Positions 19,380-33,677 are shown, counted from the stretch's first letter. The stretch: DNA of 64,000 nt from an uncultured Hyphomicrobiales bacterium (GCA_903861645.1 CAIOVE010000052.1:1-64000); one strand, 5' to 3'. Notes: generated by a model from the letters alone, not told the origin. Program-made: numbers and translations.

Positions 19380-21818
19380 GTGAAAAGCCTGTTTGCCGTC
19401 CTGTCGCGCGCCCTCGCGCTCGGCCTTGTTCTCATGGCCGCGGCCGTCGCCCAGCCGGCGGCGCCCGGCCCGGCCGCGCCCTCGCCTTTCGCCGCGCAGT
19501 CGCAGAAGCTCGACGGCGTGCGCGCAAACCTCGACCAGATCGGCCGGACGCTCGCGCGCAAGGATCTGTCCGACGCGGAATTGCAGGATTTGCGCGCGCG
19601 GCTCGATCCGCTGGCGCAATCGTCCCAATCTGTCATCGACGACATGCAGCCGCGGAGCGACGCCATCAAGGCGCGCATCGACCAGCTTGGTCCGAAGCCG
19701 GCCGCCAACGCCCCACCCGAGAGCCCCGAGGTCGCGACGCAACGCGACGAACAGCAGAAGCTGTTCGATGTCGTCGATGGCGTGGTGAAACGGGCCGGCC
19801 TCTACGCCAAGGAAATCGAGCAGGACGCCGACTCGATCACCGCCCAGCGGCGTGAATTGTTCACCCGCGCCCTGTTCGCGCGCACGCCGAGCATCATCGA
19901 TCCGCGTCTTTGGATTTCGGTCGCCGCCGAGGGAAAGCGCGACGGCCGCGCCGCCCGCACGGTGGCCGGCGACTGGCTCGCCAGCGCGCGCGTCAAGCTC
20001 GCGGGCTGGAATGGCGCGGTGATGCTCGCCGCGCTCGTCGCGCTGGCCGCCGCCTATGTGCTGCTGCGCAAGGTGTCGGGACGGGTGAACCTGCGCGATC
20101 CCGCCGTTCACGATCCCAGCGCCCTGCGCAAGTCGACCGCGGCGACCTGGGCCCTGCTGGTCGATATCGCCACGCCCATCGCCGCGGCGATTGTCCTGTT
20201 CGGGATCGCGCGATCGTTTGATCTGATCGGCGCCCGCATGGAGCCGCTGGCGAACGCGCTGTTCGACGCCGTCGCGCGCATTGCCGCGGCGGCGGCGGCG
20301 GCGCGGGCCCTGTTGGCGCCCGGCCTCGTCAACTGGCGTCCGCTCGACCTGACCGACGCCACGGTCGAGCGATTGTGCAAGGTGGTGATCATCGTCGCCG
20401 CCATCGTTTCGGGCGTGAAGATTTCGGAAGCCTGCCTTGAAATCATCGGCGCGGGCCTGCGCTCCTCCATCGCGCTGCGCGGCGCGGGCGCGCTGTTGTC
20501 CGCGGCCTTGGCTGGCGTGGCGCTTCACAGGGTCGCGGCCACGTCCGAGCGGGAGGAGGAATGCCTGCCGCCGCGGGTCGCGGGCGGGCCCGACTGGCGC
20601 GGGCCGCTGCGCGCGTCGGTCTGGGTCATCGTCGCCACCGTCATCGGCGCGACGCTGATCGGCTTCAACGCCTTCGCCGCCTTTCTCGTCGATCAGACGC
20701 TGTGGGTCGCCTTTGTCGGCGCCTGTCTGTTCTTGCTGATCAATCTCGCCGACGAGGCCATCACGGTCGGGCTGCAACCGGGCGCGCCGGTGGGGCGCGC
20801 GGCCATCAACACGATCGGCCTGCGGCGCGAGTCGCTCGACCAGATCGCCGTGTTGCTGACGGGCGCCCTGACGGTCGGCCTCGCCAGCATGGCGATCATG
20901 CTGGTGCTCGCGCCGTGGGGCGTCGAATCCGATGACATGTTCGGCGGCGTGCGCACGGCCTTCTTCGGCTTCAGGGTGGGCGAGGTCACGATCTCGCTGT
21001 CGAGCATCATCGTCGCGTTCATTCTGTTCGGGCTGGTCTGGGCGCTGGCGCGCGCGCTGCAAAACTGGCTTGAAACGCGCTTCCTGCCGCATACGCAACT
21101 CGACGCGGGCCTGCGCAATTCCATCCGCACCAGCATCGGCTATATCGGCTTCCTGCTCGCCCTGTCGGTGGCGCTGGGCTATCTCGGCCTCAGCTTCGAC
21201 AAGCTGGCGATCGTCGCCGGCGCCCTGTCCGTCGGCATCGGCTTTGGCCTCCAGTCCATCGTCAACAATTTCGTTTCCGGCCTGATCCTGCTGTGGGAGC
21301 GGGCGATCCGCGTCGGCGACTGGGTGGTGATCGGCGACGAACAGGGCTATGTGCGCCGCATCAACGTGCGTTCGACGGAAATCGAGACCTTCGACCGGGC
21401 GATGATGATCGTGCCGAACTCCAATCTCGTGTCGGGCGTGGTCAAGAACTGGGTGCGCAACGACCGGGTCGGGCGCATCAAGAATCCGGTGTCTCTGACC
21501 ACCGACGCCGATCCCGAAAAGGCGCGCGAAATCCTTCTCGCCTGCGCCGCGAGCCACGACCTCGTGCAGAAATTTCCGGCGCCGGGCGTGCTGTTCACCG
21601 GCATGACGGACAACGCGCTGAAATTCGAACTCGTGTGTTTTGTCTCCGACGTCGAGGTGTCCGCGCGCATTCGCAGCGACCTCAATTTCGAGATCCTGAA
21701 GCGCCTGCGCGCCGAGGGAATCGCGGTCTTTTCCGCCCCCACCAATATCGCGCTCGTCGATGTCGAGCGCATCGAGGCCGCGCTGTCGCGCGCGATGAAA
21801 TCAGATCGAACGCCGTGA
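19380..21818 (+). CDS. MscS-family mechanosensitive channel with large N-terminal (DUF3772-like) periplasmic domain
   Basis: GTG start, signal-like N-term; conserved MscS core GIGFGLQSIVNNFVSGLILLWERAIRVGDWVVIGDEQGYVRRINVRSTEIETFDRAMMIVPNSNLVS. Confidence 0.92.
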   Translation: MKSLFAVLSRALALGLVLMAAAVAQPAAPGPAAPSPFAAQSQKLDGVRANLDQIGRTLARKDLSDAELQDLRARLDPLAQSSQSVIDDMQPRSDAIKARIDQLGPKPAANAPPESPEVATQRDEQQKLFDVVDGVVKRAGLYAKEIEQDADSITAQRRELFTRALFARTPSIIDPRLWISVAAEGKRDGRAARTVAGDWLASARVKLAGWNGAVMLAALVALAAAYVLLRKVSGRVNLRDPAVHDPSALRKSTAATWALLVDIATPIAAAIVLFGIARSFDLIGARMEPLANALFDAVARIAAAAAAARALLAPGLVNWRPLDLTDATVERLCKVVIIVAAIVSGVKISEACLEIIGAGLRSSIALRGAGALLSAALAGVALHRVAATSEREEECLPPRVAGGPDWRGPLRASVWVIVATVIGATLIGFNAFAAFLVDQTLWVAFVGACLFLLINLADEAITVGLQPGAPVGRAAINTIGLRRESLDQIAVLLTGALTVGLASMAIMLVLAPWGVESDDMFGGVRTAFFGFRVGEVTISLSSIIVAFILFGLVWALARALQNWLETRFLPHTQLDAGLRNSIRTSIGYIGFLLALSVALGYLGLSFDKLAIVAGALSVGIGFGLQSIVNNFVSGLILLWERAIRVGDWVVIGDEQGYVRRINVRSTEIETFDRAMMIVPNSNLVSGVVKNWVRNDRVGRIKNPVSLTTDADPEKAREILLACAASHDLVQKFPAPGVLFTGMTDNALKFELVCFVSDVEVSARIRSDLNFEILKRLRAEGIAVFSAPTNIALVDVERIEAALSRAMKSDRTP

Positions 21819-21850
21819 GATCAACGCTTGCTTAACCATGGTTGGCCAAC

Positions 21851-22366
21851 ATGCCGCGCTTCATGACCTGTTTCGCCCTTCTCGCAACGCTCGGACTGTC
21901 GCTTGGCGGCTGCGCCGACGCGCCATCGGCGCCGGCGCCGGGCGCGACGCCCGCCTTCTATCGGCAACTCGACGCCGGCAACGCGGTCGTCGATCCCGTC
22001 GCCGCGCGCGACATGATTTCCGTCTATCGCCACAACAATGGCCTGCCGACGCTCTCCATCGACCCCGCCTTGCAGGGGGAAGCCCGCGAGCGCGTCAACG
22101 CCATGGCGCGCGCGAACGCCGTCGGTCCGTCCTCGCGCGGCTCGCTTTCGGAACGGTTGGCCGCGGCCCACGCGTCGCGCGCAGCGGCGGTCGAAAACGT
22201 GTCGGCCGGCTATCACACGCTGGCGGAGGCGTTTTCGGGCTGGCGGGAATCAAAGCCGCACAACGCCAACATGCTCAACCCGCGGGCGCGCCGCATGGGC
22301 ATCGCGACGGCCTACGCGCCGGACAGCAAATACAAGGTCTTCTGGGCGCTCGTGCTGTCGGACTGA
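21851..22366 (+). CDS. CAP/SCP-domain lipoprotein
   Basis: Lipobox LSLGGC; VYRHNNGLPTLSIDPALQGEARERVNAM, AVENVSAGYHTLAEAFSGWRESKPHNANMLNPRARRMGIA. Confidence 0.85.
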   Translation: MPRFMTCFALLATLGLSLGGCADAPSAPAPGATPAFYRQLDAGNAVVDPVAARDMISVYRHNNGLPTLSIDPALQGEARERVNAMARANAVGPSSRGSLSERLAAAHASRAAAVENVSAGYHTLAEAFSGWRESKPHNANMLNPRARRMGIATAYAPDSKYKVFWALVLSD

Positions 22367-22402
22367 CGGCACGCGGGTTGAAAAACTTCCGGGGAGGATG
22401 GA

Positions 22403-23185
22403 ATGATCTGGTGCCGCTACCAGCAAGGCGACATGACGTCGTTCGGACTTGTCGAGGGCGATGTCGTGCGCGAGGTCGAGGGAACGCCCTTCGGCGCCCA
22501 TGTCGCCACCGCGCGCACGCGCAAGCTCGCCGAGGTGAAGCTGCTGACGCCGGTCACGCCGGGCACGTTCTACTGCGCGGGCGTCAACTACCGCGACCAC
22601 GTCATCAAGAGCGCAGCCAGGCGCGGCGTCGCCCCGGTTTTTCCGACGCGGCCCGACATCGGCTATCGCGCCAACAGCGCGCTGATCGCGCATGGCGAGA
22701 ACATCGTCAAGCCGCGCGACGCCGGTCCCGCGTTCCAGTACGAGGGCGAGCTTGTCGCGGTTTTCGGCAAGCCGGCGCGCCATGTGACGCGCGAGCAGGC
22801 GCTCGATTGCGTGCTGGGCTGGACGATTGGCAACGACGTCAGCGAACGCGGCTGGCAGGCGAGCGACCGCACGCTTTGGCGCGCCAAGAACTGCGACACG
22901 TTCAAGCCCATGGGGCCGTGGATCGTCACGGACCTCGATCCGCGCGACATGACGACCAACATCCGGCTCAACGGCGAGCTCGTCGATTCCTTCGCCACGG
23001 GCGACATGATCTTCGACGCGGCGACCTACATCGCCGAGGTGTCGAAATACATCACCATCCAGCCCGGCGACGTCATGTGGCTTGGCACGGATGGCTTGCC
23101 GCGCGACATGAAGCCCGGCGACACAATCGAGATCGAGATCACCGGCATCGGCGTTCTGCGCAATGGGGTCGTCGCGGAGGCGTGA
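22403..23185 (+). CDS. Fumarylacetoacetate hydrolase family protein
   Basis: FYCAGVNYRDHV, YEGELVAVFGK, GWTIGNDVSERGWQ, PGDVMWLGTDGLPRDMKPGDTIEIEITGIGVLRN. Confidence 0.93.
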   Translation: MIWCRYQQGDMTSFGLVEGDVVREVEGTPFGAHVATARTRKLAEVKLLTPVTPGTFYCAGVNYRDHVIKSAARRGVAPVFPTRPDIGYRANSALIAHGENIVKPRDAGPAFQYEGELVAVFGKPARHVTREQALDCVLGWTIGNDVSERGWQASDRTLWRAKNCDTFKPMGPWIVTDLDPRDMTTNIRLNGELVDSFATGDMIFDAATYIAEVSKYITIQPGDVMWLGTDGLPRDMKPGDTIEIEITGIGVLRNGVVAEA

Positions 23186-23253
23186 CGCGTTTGCGCGTCG
23201 CGTGAAATTCGCTAGTTTGCTCGCCAACAAGCACGCATCGATCTGGAGGAAGC

Positions 23254-24219
23254 ATGGAGCCGTTGCCGGTGGGCGCCAATTTCAAGCGCGCCAAGATTTT
23301 GTGGGAGCTGGGCCTGCACATCGCCGGCAATCCCGCGACCAAATACGGCGGCAATCGCGACATGTGCATCACGGTCGGCGCCGGCTCGGGCGAAAGCTTC
23401 CGGCCCTCGTTGCGTCTGGCGACGGGATCGGCGGTCATGGCCCACGCGGTGGCGAAGGGCGAGATCGAGATGGCCTTCGTCAATCCCTCGGCCATGCTCA
23501 CGCAGGCCTATCGGGGCGTCGGCCTGTTCGACAAGCCGCTGCCCGTGCGCATCATCGGCAATTATCCCAGCGCCGACCGTTTCGTCATCGCCGTGCGCGA
23601 GAAGCTCGGCCTGCGCTCGCTGCACGACATCAAGAAGGCGCGCTATCCCCTGCGCATATCGTTGCGCGAGGATCCGACCCATTCGACGCTGGTGCTGGTC
23701 GAACAGTTGCTGTCCTTCCACGGCATGAGCGTGGCGGAGATCGAATCCTGGGGCGGTCACGTGCGCCCCTGCGGCGGCCCCGGCGACATCCGACGTCTCG
23801 GCGGCTTGCGCGACGGCACGATCGACGCCGTTTTCGACGAGGGCATCAGCGCCTGGCTCGACGAGGCGCTCGCCCATGGAATGGTTCCGCTCGATCTCGA
23901 CGAAGAGGCCTTCGCGCATCTGGGCGCGATCGGCTGGCGACGCATGCCGCTCAAGGCGGGTCGCTTCTCCTATCTCGACCGCAACCATGACTGCATCGAT
24001 TTCAGCGGCTGGCCGCTTTACGCCAGCGCGTCGCTGCCCGATCAGGTCGCCTACGAGGTCTGCGGCGCCTTCGGCGCCCGCCATGACGAAATGCCCTGGG
24101 AGACGGCGACCCATCAGGGCATTTCGCAGATCGGCCGCGAGACCGACGCGACGCCGATGGACGTGCCGCTGCATCCCGGCGCCGAACGCTGGTATCGCGA
24201 GCAGGGACATCTCGGCTAG
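23254..24219 (+). CDS. TAXI-type solute-binding-like protein, no evident signal peptide
   Basis: ITVGAGSGESFRPSLRLATGSAVMAHAVAKGEIEMAFVNPSAMLTQAYRGVGLF pattern; N-terminus MEPLPVGANFKRAKILWELG is not signal-like. Confidence 0.65.
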   Translation: MEPLPVGANFKRAKILWELGLHIAGNPATKYGGNRDMCITVGAGSGESFRPSLRLATGSAVMAHAVAKGEIEMAFVNPSAMLTQAYRGVGLFDKPLPVRIIGNYPSADRFVIAVREKLGLRSLHDIKKARYPLRISLREDPTHSTLVLVEQLLSFHGMSVAEIESWGGHVRPCGGPGDIRRLGGLRDGTIDAVFDEGISAWLDEALAHGMVPLDLDEEAFAHLGAIGWRRMPLKAGRFSYLDRNHDCIDFSGWPLYASASLPDQVAYEVCGAFGARHDEMPWETATHQGISQIGRETDATPMDVPLHPGAERWYREQGHLG

Positions 24220-24255
24220 GATCGCGGCGGCAAGGGATACTCGCGGGAGATCGTC

Positions 24256-25026
24256 ATGACCGAATCCGAGAACGGCGCGCGGCCCCTGCCGGGGCTTCCG
24301 GCGGGCTATGACGGTCTTGGCGAGGCCAAGCGCCTGCTGCGCGGCGTCAAGGTGGCCGCGCTCGGCACCATCGAGCGGGCGGGTGGTTTTCCTCTCGCCA
24401 CGCTGACGACCATCGCCACCGATCACGACGGCTCGCCCATCCTGCTGATGTCGCAACTGTCGGCGCATACGAAAAACCTCGACGCCGACCCCCGCGCCTC
24501 GGTGCTGCTGGCGCAGGGTGGCAAGGGCGACCCGCTCGCGCATCCGCGCGTGACCATCGTCGGGCGCGCGATCAAGCAGACCGATCCCGCCATCCGCGAG
24601 CGGTTGAAAGCGCGGTTCCTGCGACGCAATCCCAAGGCGGCGCTTTACGCCGACTTCGGCGATTTCGCCTTCTGGCGACTCGCCGTCGAGGGCGCCCATC
24701 TGAACGGCGGTTTCGCCAAGGCGGCGGATTTTCCCGCCGCCGACATCCTGACGTCGCTCGATGGAGCCGACGATCTCATCGCCGCCGAGGAGGGCGCGCT
24801 GGAACACATGAACGCCGACCATCCCGAGGCGCTGGCGCTCTACGCCACGCGGCTGGCGGGCGAACCGGCGGGACGCTGGCGCGCCACCGGCCTCGATCCC
24901 GAAGGCATTGATCTGGCGGCCGGCGACATGACGACGCGGGTGGCGTTTCCGCGTCGCGTCAATGGACCCGCCGATCTACGCGCCGTATTGGCGGAAATGG
25001 CGGCGACGGCGCGCGCGAATTCCTGA
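24256..25026 (+). CDS. HugZ-like pyridoxamine 5'-phosphate oxidase-related / DUF2470 protein
   Basis: AALGTIERAGGFPLATLTTIATDHDGSPILLMSQLSAHTKNLDADPRASVLLAQ; C-term EEGALEHMNADHPEALALYA. Confidence 0.88.
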   Translation: MTESENGARPLPGLPAGYDGLGEAKRLLRGVKVAALGTIERAGGFPLATLTTIATDHDGSPILLMSQLSAHTKNLDADPRASVLLAQGGKGDPLAHPRVTIVGRAIKQTDPAIRERLKARFLRRNPKAALYADFGDFAFWRLAVEGAHLNGGFAKAADFPAADILTSLDGADDLIAAEEGALEHMNADHPEALALYATRLAGEPAGRWRATGLDPEGIDLAAGDMTTRVAFPRRVNGPADLRAVLAEMAATARANS

Positions 25027-25268
25027 GATCATTCGACGATTTGCCTAGACCGGAATAGTGAAACGCAATTTCGCGGGATGTAAAGAAGTTATTGCATCGC
25101 AACAAAGGCTTAACAATGCGGATGATCTTGCGTCCGCGCGTCTTGCCCGACGCTTGCGCGAGCGGTAAAGACACGCCCGACTCACGCCCCGCCCCAAGTC
25201 GGACGCGCGAGGAGGAAGCGTCAGTGCCTCGCAAGAGTCCGCGCGAAATTTGACCCGGAGTTCCCCCC

Positions 25269-26885
<1,617 letters not shown>

Positions 26886-26908
26886 GCCTCGGCTAAATCC
26901 AACGAAAG

Positions 26909-26932
26909 CGGCGGCCCTCGGGCCGCCGTTTT
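26909..26932 (+). terminator. Intrinsic terminator of pckA
   Basis: CGGCGGCC-ctcg-GGCCGCCG followed by TTTTTGTTT. Confidence 0.9.
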
Positions 26933-26950
26933 TGTTTGTCCGCGCGGCCA

Positions 26951-26980
26951 ACAAAAAAGCGGCGCCGGAAAGCGCCGCTT
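26951..26980 (-). terminator. Intrinsic terminator of the YbjQ-like gene (minus strand)
   Basis: AAGCGGCGC-N6-GCGCCGCTT; on the minus strand followed by TTTTTTGT. Confidence 0.8.
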
Positions 26981-27009
26981 GAATGCGTGGGAAAACCGAA
27001 AAGCCCGGT

Positions 27010-27294
27010 TCAGGCGCGGGCGAGCTTGACCGCGATGCCCGAGGCGGTGACGCGCTCGAGATCGAAGGACGAAAGGTCGGTCGCGGCGACGCCGTCGACC
27101 TCGTAGCCAACGCCGATCACCGCGTCGGCCTCGAAATCCTCCGCCGCGCTCATCAGCGCGCGCAGGGCTTCTTCCTTCCAGTCGCCGCGGGCGCAGGGGG
27201 CGCCGGGCGCGTGCCAGGACGTGGCCGCGCGCACGCGACCGATGGATTGAACAACGCGGCCACCCTCGACCTGTTCATTGTAGCTGATACGCAT
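27010..27294 (-). CDS. YbjQ/UPF0145 family heavy-metal-binding-domain protein
   Basis: 95-residue ORF with DWKEEALRALMSAAEDFEADAVIGVGYEVDGV, typical of YbjQ family. Confidence 0.8.
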   Translation of the reverse strand: MRISYNEQVEGGRVVQSIGRVRAATSWHAPGAPCARGDWKEEALRALMSAAEDFEADAVIGVGYEVDGVAATDLSSFDLERVTASGIAVKLARA

Positions 27295-27484
27295 GATGCG
27301 ACCTGATCTCCGTGTCCGGCATTCACTGCCACGCGATGGTTTCGCGTCTGTTAACGGCGCGACCGCGACTTGAATTTGATTTGTCGTGTCAACATCGTGG
27401 CGAACGCCCGGTAAACAGCCATATAGATGAATGGCCGTTCAGACGGTGCGTTCGCGCACGCCGCGCGCCGGGACCGGACGAAGC

Positions 27485-29077
27485 CTAGTGGCGGAAGTGG
27501 CGATGGCCCGTCAGCACCATCGCGAGACCGGCCTCGTCGGCGGCCTTGATGACCTCGTCGTCGCGCATGGAGCCGCCCGGCTGGATGATTGCCGTCGCGC
27601 CGGCTTCCGCCGCCGCCAGAAGGCCGTCCGCGAAGGGGAAAAATGCGTCGGACGCGACAACCGAGCCGCGCGCGAGGGTTTCCGCCAGTCCCGCCGCCTT
27701 CGCCGCCTCGGCGGCCTTCCACGCCGCGATGCGCGAGGAATCGACGCGGCTCATCTGACCCGCGCCGACGCCGACCGTCGCGCCATCGCGGGCATAGACG
27801 ATCGCGTTGGACTTGACGTGCTTGCAGACGCGGAAGGCGAACTTGAGGTCGGCCAGTTCGCGCGCGGTCGGCGCGCGCCTGGTGACGACCTTGAGGTCCA
27901 TGTCGTCGACGACGGCGTTGTCGCGGCCCTGAAACAGGACGCCGCCGGCGACCGTGCGCGCCACGAGGCCGCGCGCGCGGGGATCGGGCAGGCCGCCGGT
28001 GAGCAGCAGGCGCAGGTTCTTCTTGCCGGCGATAACGCGCATGGCGTCCTCGTCCGCGTCGGGCGCGATGATGACTTCCGTGAAAATCTTGACGATCTCC
28101 GTCGCCGCTTCCAGGTCGAGCTTGCGGTTCAGCGCGACGATGCCGCCGAAGGCCGACACGGGATCGCAGCGCAACGCCTTTTCGTAGGCCTCGCGCAGGC
28201 TCGCGCCCTCGGCGACGCCGCAGGGATTGGCGTGCTTGATGATGGCGACGGCGGCGACGCGGGCGGGATCGAACTCGGCGACGCATTCGAACGCGGCGTC
28301 GGTGTCGTTGACGTTGTTGTAGGACAGCGTCTTGCCCTGCGCCTGACGCGCGGTGGAGACGCCGGGGCGCGTCTCGGCGGTCTTGTAGAAACCGGCGGCC
28401 TGATGGGGGTTTTCGCCGTAACGCATCTTTTCGGCGAGGACGCCGCCGATGGCGCGGTAATCGGGCGTGTCCTCGCCGAGCTGGGCCGCGAACCAGTTGG
28501 AAATCGCGGCGTCGTAGGTCGCCGTGCGGGCGTAGGCCTTCTGGGCAAGACGACGGCGCAGGGCCAGATTGGTCGCGCCGGCGTTGGCGGCGAGGCTGTC
28601 AAGAATCGCGGCGTAATCGGCGACATCGACGACGACCGCGACGTCGTTGTGGTTCTTCGCGGCGGCGCGAATCATCGCGGGTCCGCCGATATCGATGTTC
28701 TCGATGCAGTCGTCGTAGGGCGCGCCCGCCGCGATGGTCGCCTCGAACGGATAGAGATTGACCACCAGAAGATCGATGGGGCCGATGCCATGGGCGAGCA
28801 TGGCCGCCTCGTGCTCGGGATTCTCGCGAATGGCGAGCAGGCCGCCGTGCACCATCGGATGCAGCGTCTTGACCCGGCCATCCATCATCTCGGGAAAGCC
28901 CGTGAGGTCGGAAACGTCGCGCACGGGCACGCCCGCGTCCGCCACCGCCTTGCGGGTGCCGCCGGTCGACACCAACTCGACGCCCGCGGCGGACAAGGCC
29001 CGCGCGAAGTCGATCAGGCCCGTCTTGTCGGACACGGAAAGAAGGGCGCGCGTGACGCGACGAAGATCGGCGACCAT
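27485..29077 (-). CDS. purH: Bifunctional AICAR formyltransferase/IMP cyclohydrolase
   Basis: [105 protein letters not shown]. Confidence 0.98.
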   Translation of the reverse strand: MVADLRRVTRALLSVSDKTGLIDFARALSAAGVELVSTGGTRKAVADAGVPVRDVSDLTGFPEMMDGRVKTLHPMVHGGLLAIRENPEHEAAMLAHGIGPIDLLVVNLYPFEATIAAGAPYDDCIENIDIGGPAMIRAAAKNHNDVAVVVDVADYAAILDSLAANAGATNLALRRRLAQKAYARTATYDAAISNWFAAQLGEDTPDYRAIGGVLAEKMRYGENPHQAAGFYKTAETRPGVSTARQAQGKTLSYNNVNDTDAAFECVAEFDPARVAAVAIIKHANPCGVAEGASLREAYEKALRCDPVSAFGGIVALNRKLDLEAATEIVKIFTEVIIAPDADEDAMRVIAGKKNLRLLLTGGLPDPRARGLVARTVAGGVLFQGRDNAVVDDMDLKVVTRRAPTARELADLKFAFRVCKHVKSNAIVYARDGATVGVGAGQMSRVDSSRIAAWKAAEAAKAAGLAETLARGSVVASDAFFPFADGLLAAAEAGATAIIQPGGSMRDDEVIKAADEAGLAMVLTGHRHFRH

Positions 29078-29335
29078 GAAAACCTCTGCGGGTAAGGGAA
29101 TTTCGTGGCGGATTATCACGTTGCGCCGCGAAAACAAACGGCGGGACGGCCAGCGGTCGCGCCTTGTGGCGGAAAAGCGCGCCGGTGCGACAAATGCGCC
29201 GATGGCCATGGCGCCGCATGGGCGACGGCGCCCGATTCAGCTAGGCACGGCGGCAAGTTGGCTACGTCGGCCCGCGCGCCGATGGCGATGATCCAATGAA
29301 AATGTTCAGACGTATACAAGTTGTGACTTGAATTT

Positions 29336-29350
29336 TTGTGCAGCGCACAA
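29336..29350. promoter_or_regulatory. Inverted repeat TTGTGC-AGC-GCACAA overlapping an A/T-rich promoter-like stretch
   Basis: Read directly; adjoins TATAAAAG about 50 bp upstream of the 29406 ORF. Confidence 0.45.
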
Positions 29351-29405
29351 TATAAAAGATCCACGAAAGAGGGCCGAGGCCCGGGGAGCAACAAGGATTT
29401 TCCTC

Positions 29406-29846
29406 ATGCGCGCGACAGCCACCAAGCAGAAATTCAAGGGCCCCGTCCGCGTGCGGAAAGACCCGCCGACGCTGGAAGAGGCGATATTCGCCGCCCAGGG
29501 CTTCATCGACGATATCGACCAGCAGGCTGAGTTCGCGGCGTCCCTCATGGACATGCCGATCGAGGAAGCCCGCCCGCTGGCGCTGAAGGCGCTCGCCGCC
29601 AGCCGTCGCACCCAGTCGCAGGAAGTCGCCTTCGCGACCGACCGCTCGGGCGGCCAGCGCGCGGTGGTCGTCGAGCGCAAAATCGAGCGTCGCCCGGCCG
29701 TCACGGTCGAGCGCAAGGCCATGTTCAGGCCCGCCGGCGCCTCGGTGGAACACACCGGCGGCGCGACTGTCGAGCGCAAGCCCTTCCTGAGCATCGCTGG
29801 CGGCGCGCCGCGCACGCTGCTGCGTCTCGGCACGGCCCGTCGCTAG
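29406..29846 (+). CDS. Hypothetical basic protein with repeated VERK motifs
   Basis: ORF preceded by a promoter-like A/T-rich region; VVVERKIERRPAVTVERKAMFRPAGASVEHTGGATVERKPF repeats. Confidence 0.65.
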   Translation: MRATATKQKFKGPVRVRKDPPTLEEAIFAAQGFIDDIDQQAEFAASLMDMPIEEARPLALKALAASRRTQSQEVAFATDRSGGQRAVVVERKIERRPAVTVERKAMFRPAGASVEHTGGATVERKPFLSIAGGAPRTLLRLGTARR

Positions 29847-29910
29847 GCCAACCGACGCCCCCACTGCGCGCGGCTGTTCAAGCCGCGCGATCCGTGGCAA
29901 GCCGCGACGC

Positions 29911-31080
29911 ATGGCAGCCCTTGATTCCGCCTTCGCGCCAGAGCCGCGACGTCCGCTGATCACGCGGCTGACGCTCTCGAACTTTCGCTCCTATGACGCG
30001 CTCGACCTGCCGGTCGAGGCGCGCCTCGTCGCGTTGGTGGGCGAAAACGGCGCGGGCAAGACCAACGCGCTGGAAGCGTTGTCGATGTTCACGCCCGGCC
30101 GCGGATTGCGCCGCGCCGACCTCGCCGATCTCGCTCGCGCCAACGGACCGGGCGGCTGGGCCGTGTCGATCCGGCTCGATTCGCCCTATGGCGATATCCA
30201 GCTCGGCGCCGGCATGGACCCGCCCGACGGTTACGCCGCCTCGACGCGGCGATTCCGGGTCGACCGCGCGCCCGTCGGCTCGGCGCGGGCCTTCGCCGAG
30301 CACATTCGGGTGGTGTGGCTGACACCCTCCATGGATTCCCTTTTCAGCGGCCCGGCGGGCGACCGGCGGCGCTATCTCGACCGCCTGGTGCTTGCCGTCG
30401 ACAGCGAGCATGCGAGCCGGGTCAACGCCATGGAGCGGGCGCTGCGCAACCGCAACCGGCTGCTGGAGGACGGTGGCCGCGACGGCCACTGGCTCGACGC
30501 GGCCGAGCACGAACTCGCCGACCTCGCCGTCGCCGTCGCCGCCGCGCGCCACGAGACCGTCTCGCGCCTCGGCGACCTGATCACGGCGACGCGCGACGAC
30601 GCCTCGCCCTTCCCCTGGGCGCGGGTCGCGCTCGAAGGAGAGATCGAACGGATGATCCCGGAACGTCCGGCGATCGAGATCGAGGAGCGCTACCGCGCCA
30701 TCCTGCGCGACAACCGGGGCCGCGACGCGACCGCCGGGCGCACGCTGGTGGGGCCGCAGGCGAGCGATCTGGCGGTCTGGCACGGGCCCAAGGGCGTCGA
30801 GGCGGCCCGCGCCTCGACGGGGGAGCAGAAGGCCCTGCTGGTGGGGCTGGCGCTCGCCCACGCCCGTCTGGTGACCTCCATGAGCTCCATCGCGCCGATC
30901 ATGTTGATGGATGAAATCGCCGCCCATTTCGACCCCTCGCGCCGCGCGGCGCTCTACGCCGATCTGGAAGGGCTTGGCGCGCAAATCTGGATGACCGGAG
31001 CGGACGCCGGCGCTTTCGCCGAACTCGGGCCATCCGCCCGGATTTACAGGGTTTCCGGCGGTCGGGTGACGCCCGCCTGA
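29911..31080 (+). CDS. recF: DNA replication/repair protein RecF
   Basis: LTLSNFRSYDALDL, VALVGENGAGKTNALEALSMFTPGRGLR, RASTGEQKALLVGLALAHARLV, IMLMDEIAAHFDPSRRAAL. Confidence 0.97.
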   Translation: MAALDSAFAPEPRRPLITRLTLSNFRSYDALDLPVEARLVALVGENGAGKTNALEALSMFTPGRGLRRADLADLARANGPGGWAVSIRLDSPYGDIQLGAGMDPPDGYAASTRRFRVDRAPVGSARAFAEHIRVVWLTPSMDSLFSGPAGDRRRYLDRLVLAVDSEHASRVNAMERALRNRNRLLEDGGRDGHWLDAAEHELADLAVAVAAARHETVSRLGDLITATRDDASPFPWARVALEGEIERMIPERPAIEIEERYRAILRDNRGRDATAGRTLVGPQASDLAVWHGPKGVEAARASTGEQKALLVGLALAHARLVTSMSSIAPIMLMDEIAAHFDPSRRAALYADLEGLGAQIWMTGADAGAFAELGPSARIYRVSGGRVTPA

Positions 31081-31169
31081 CAATTCGTCGGAAAACGCCC
31101 CGAACGCGCCGAAAAGAGCGCGAAAAACGTGCAATTCCGCCCGGTTTCCGGGTAGATTGCGGAACTTGA

Positions 31170-33677
<2,508 letters not shown>

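Noticed and set aside
19362-21557. 731-aa minus-strand ORF
   Set aside because: Antisense to the clearly conserved MscS gene; Arg/Gly/Asp-rich low-complexity translation typical of GC-biased shadow ORFs.
21834-21843. AACCATGGTT perfect palindrome before the CAP-domain gene
   Set aside because: Only 10 bp and not repeated; expected by chance at this scale.
23091-23110. TGGCAC...TTGC resembling a sigma-54 promoter
   Set aside because: Spacing is 7 nt rather than the required 5 between TGGCAC and TTGC, and it lies inside the FAH coding sequence.
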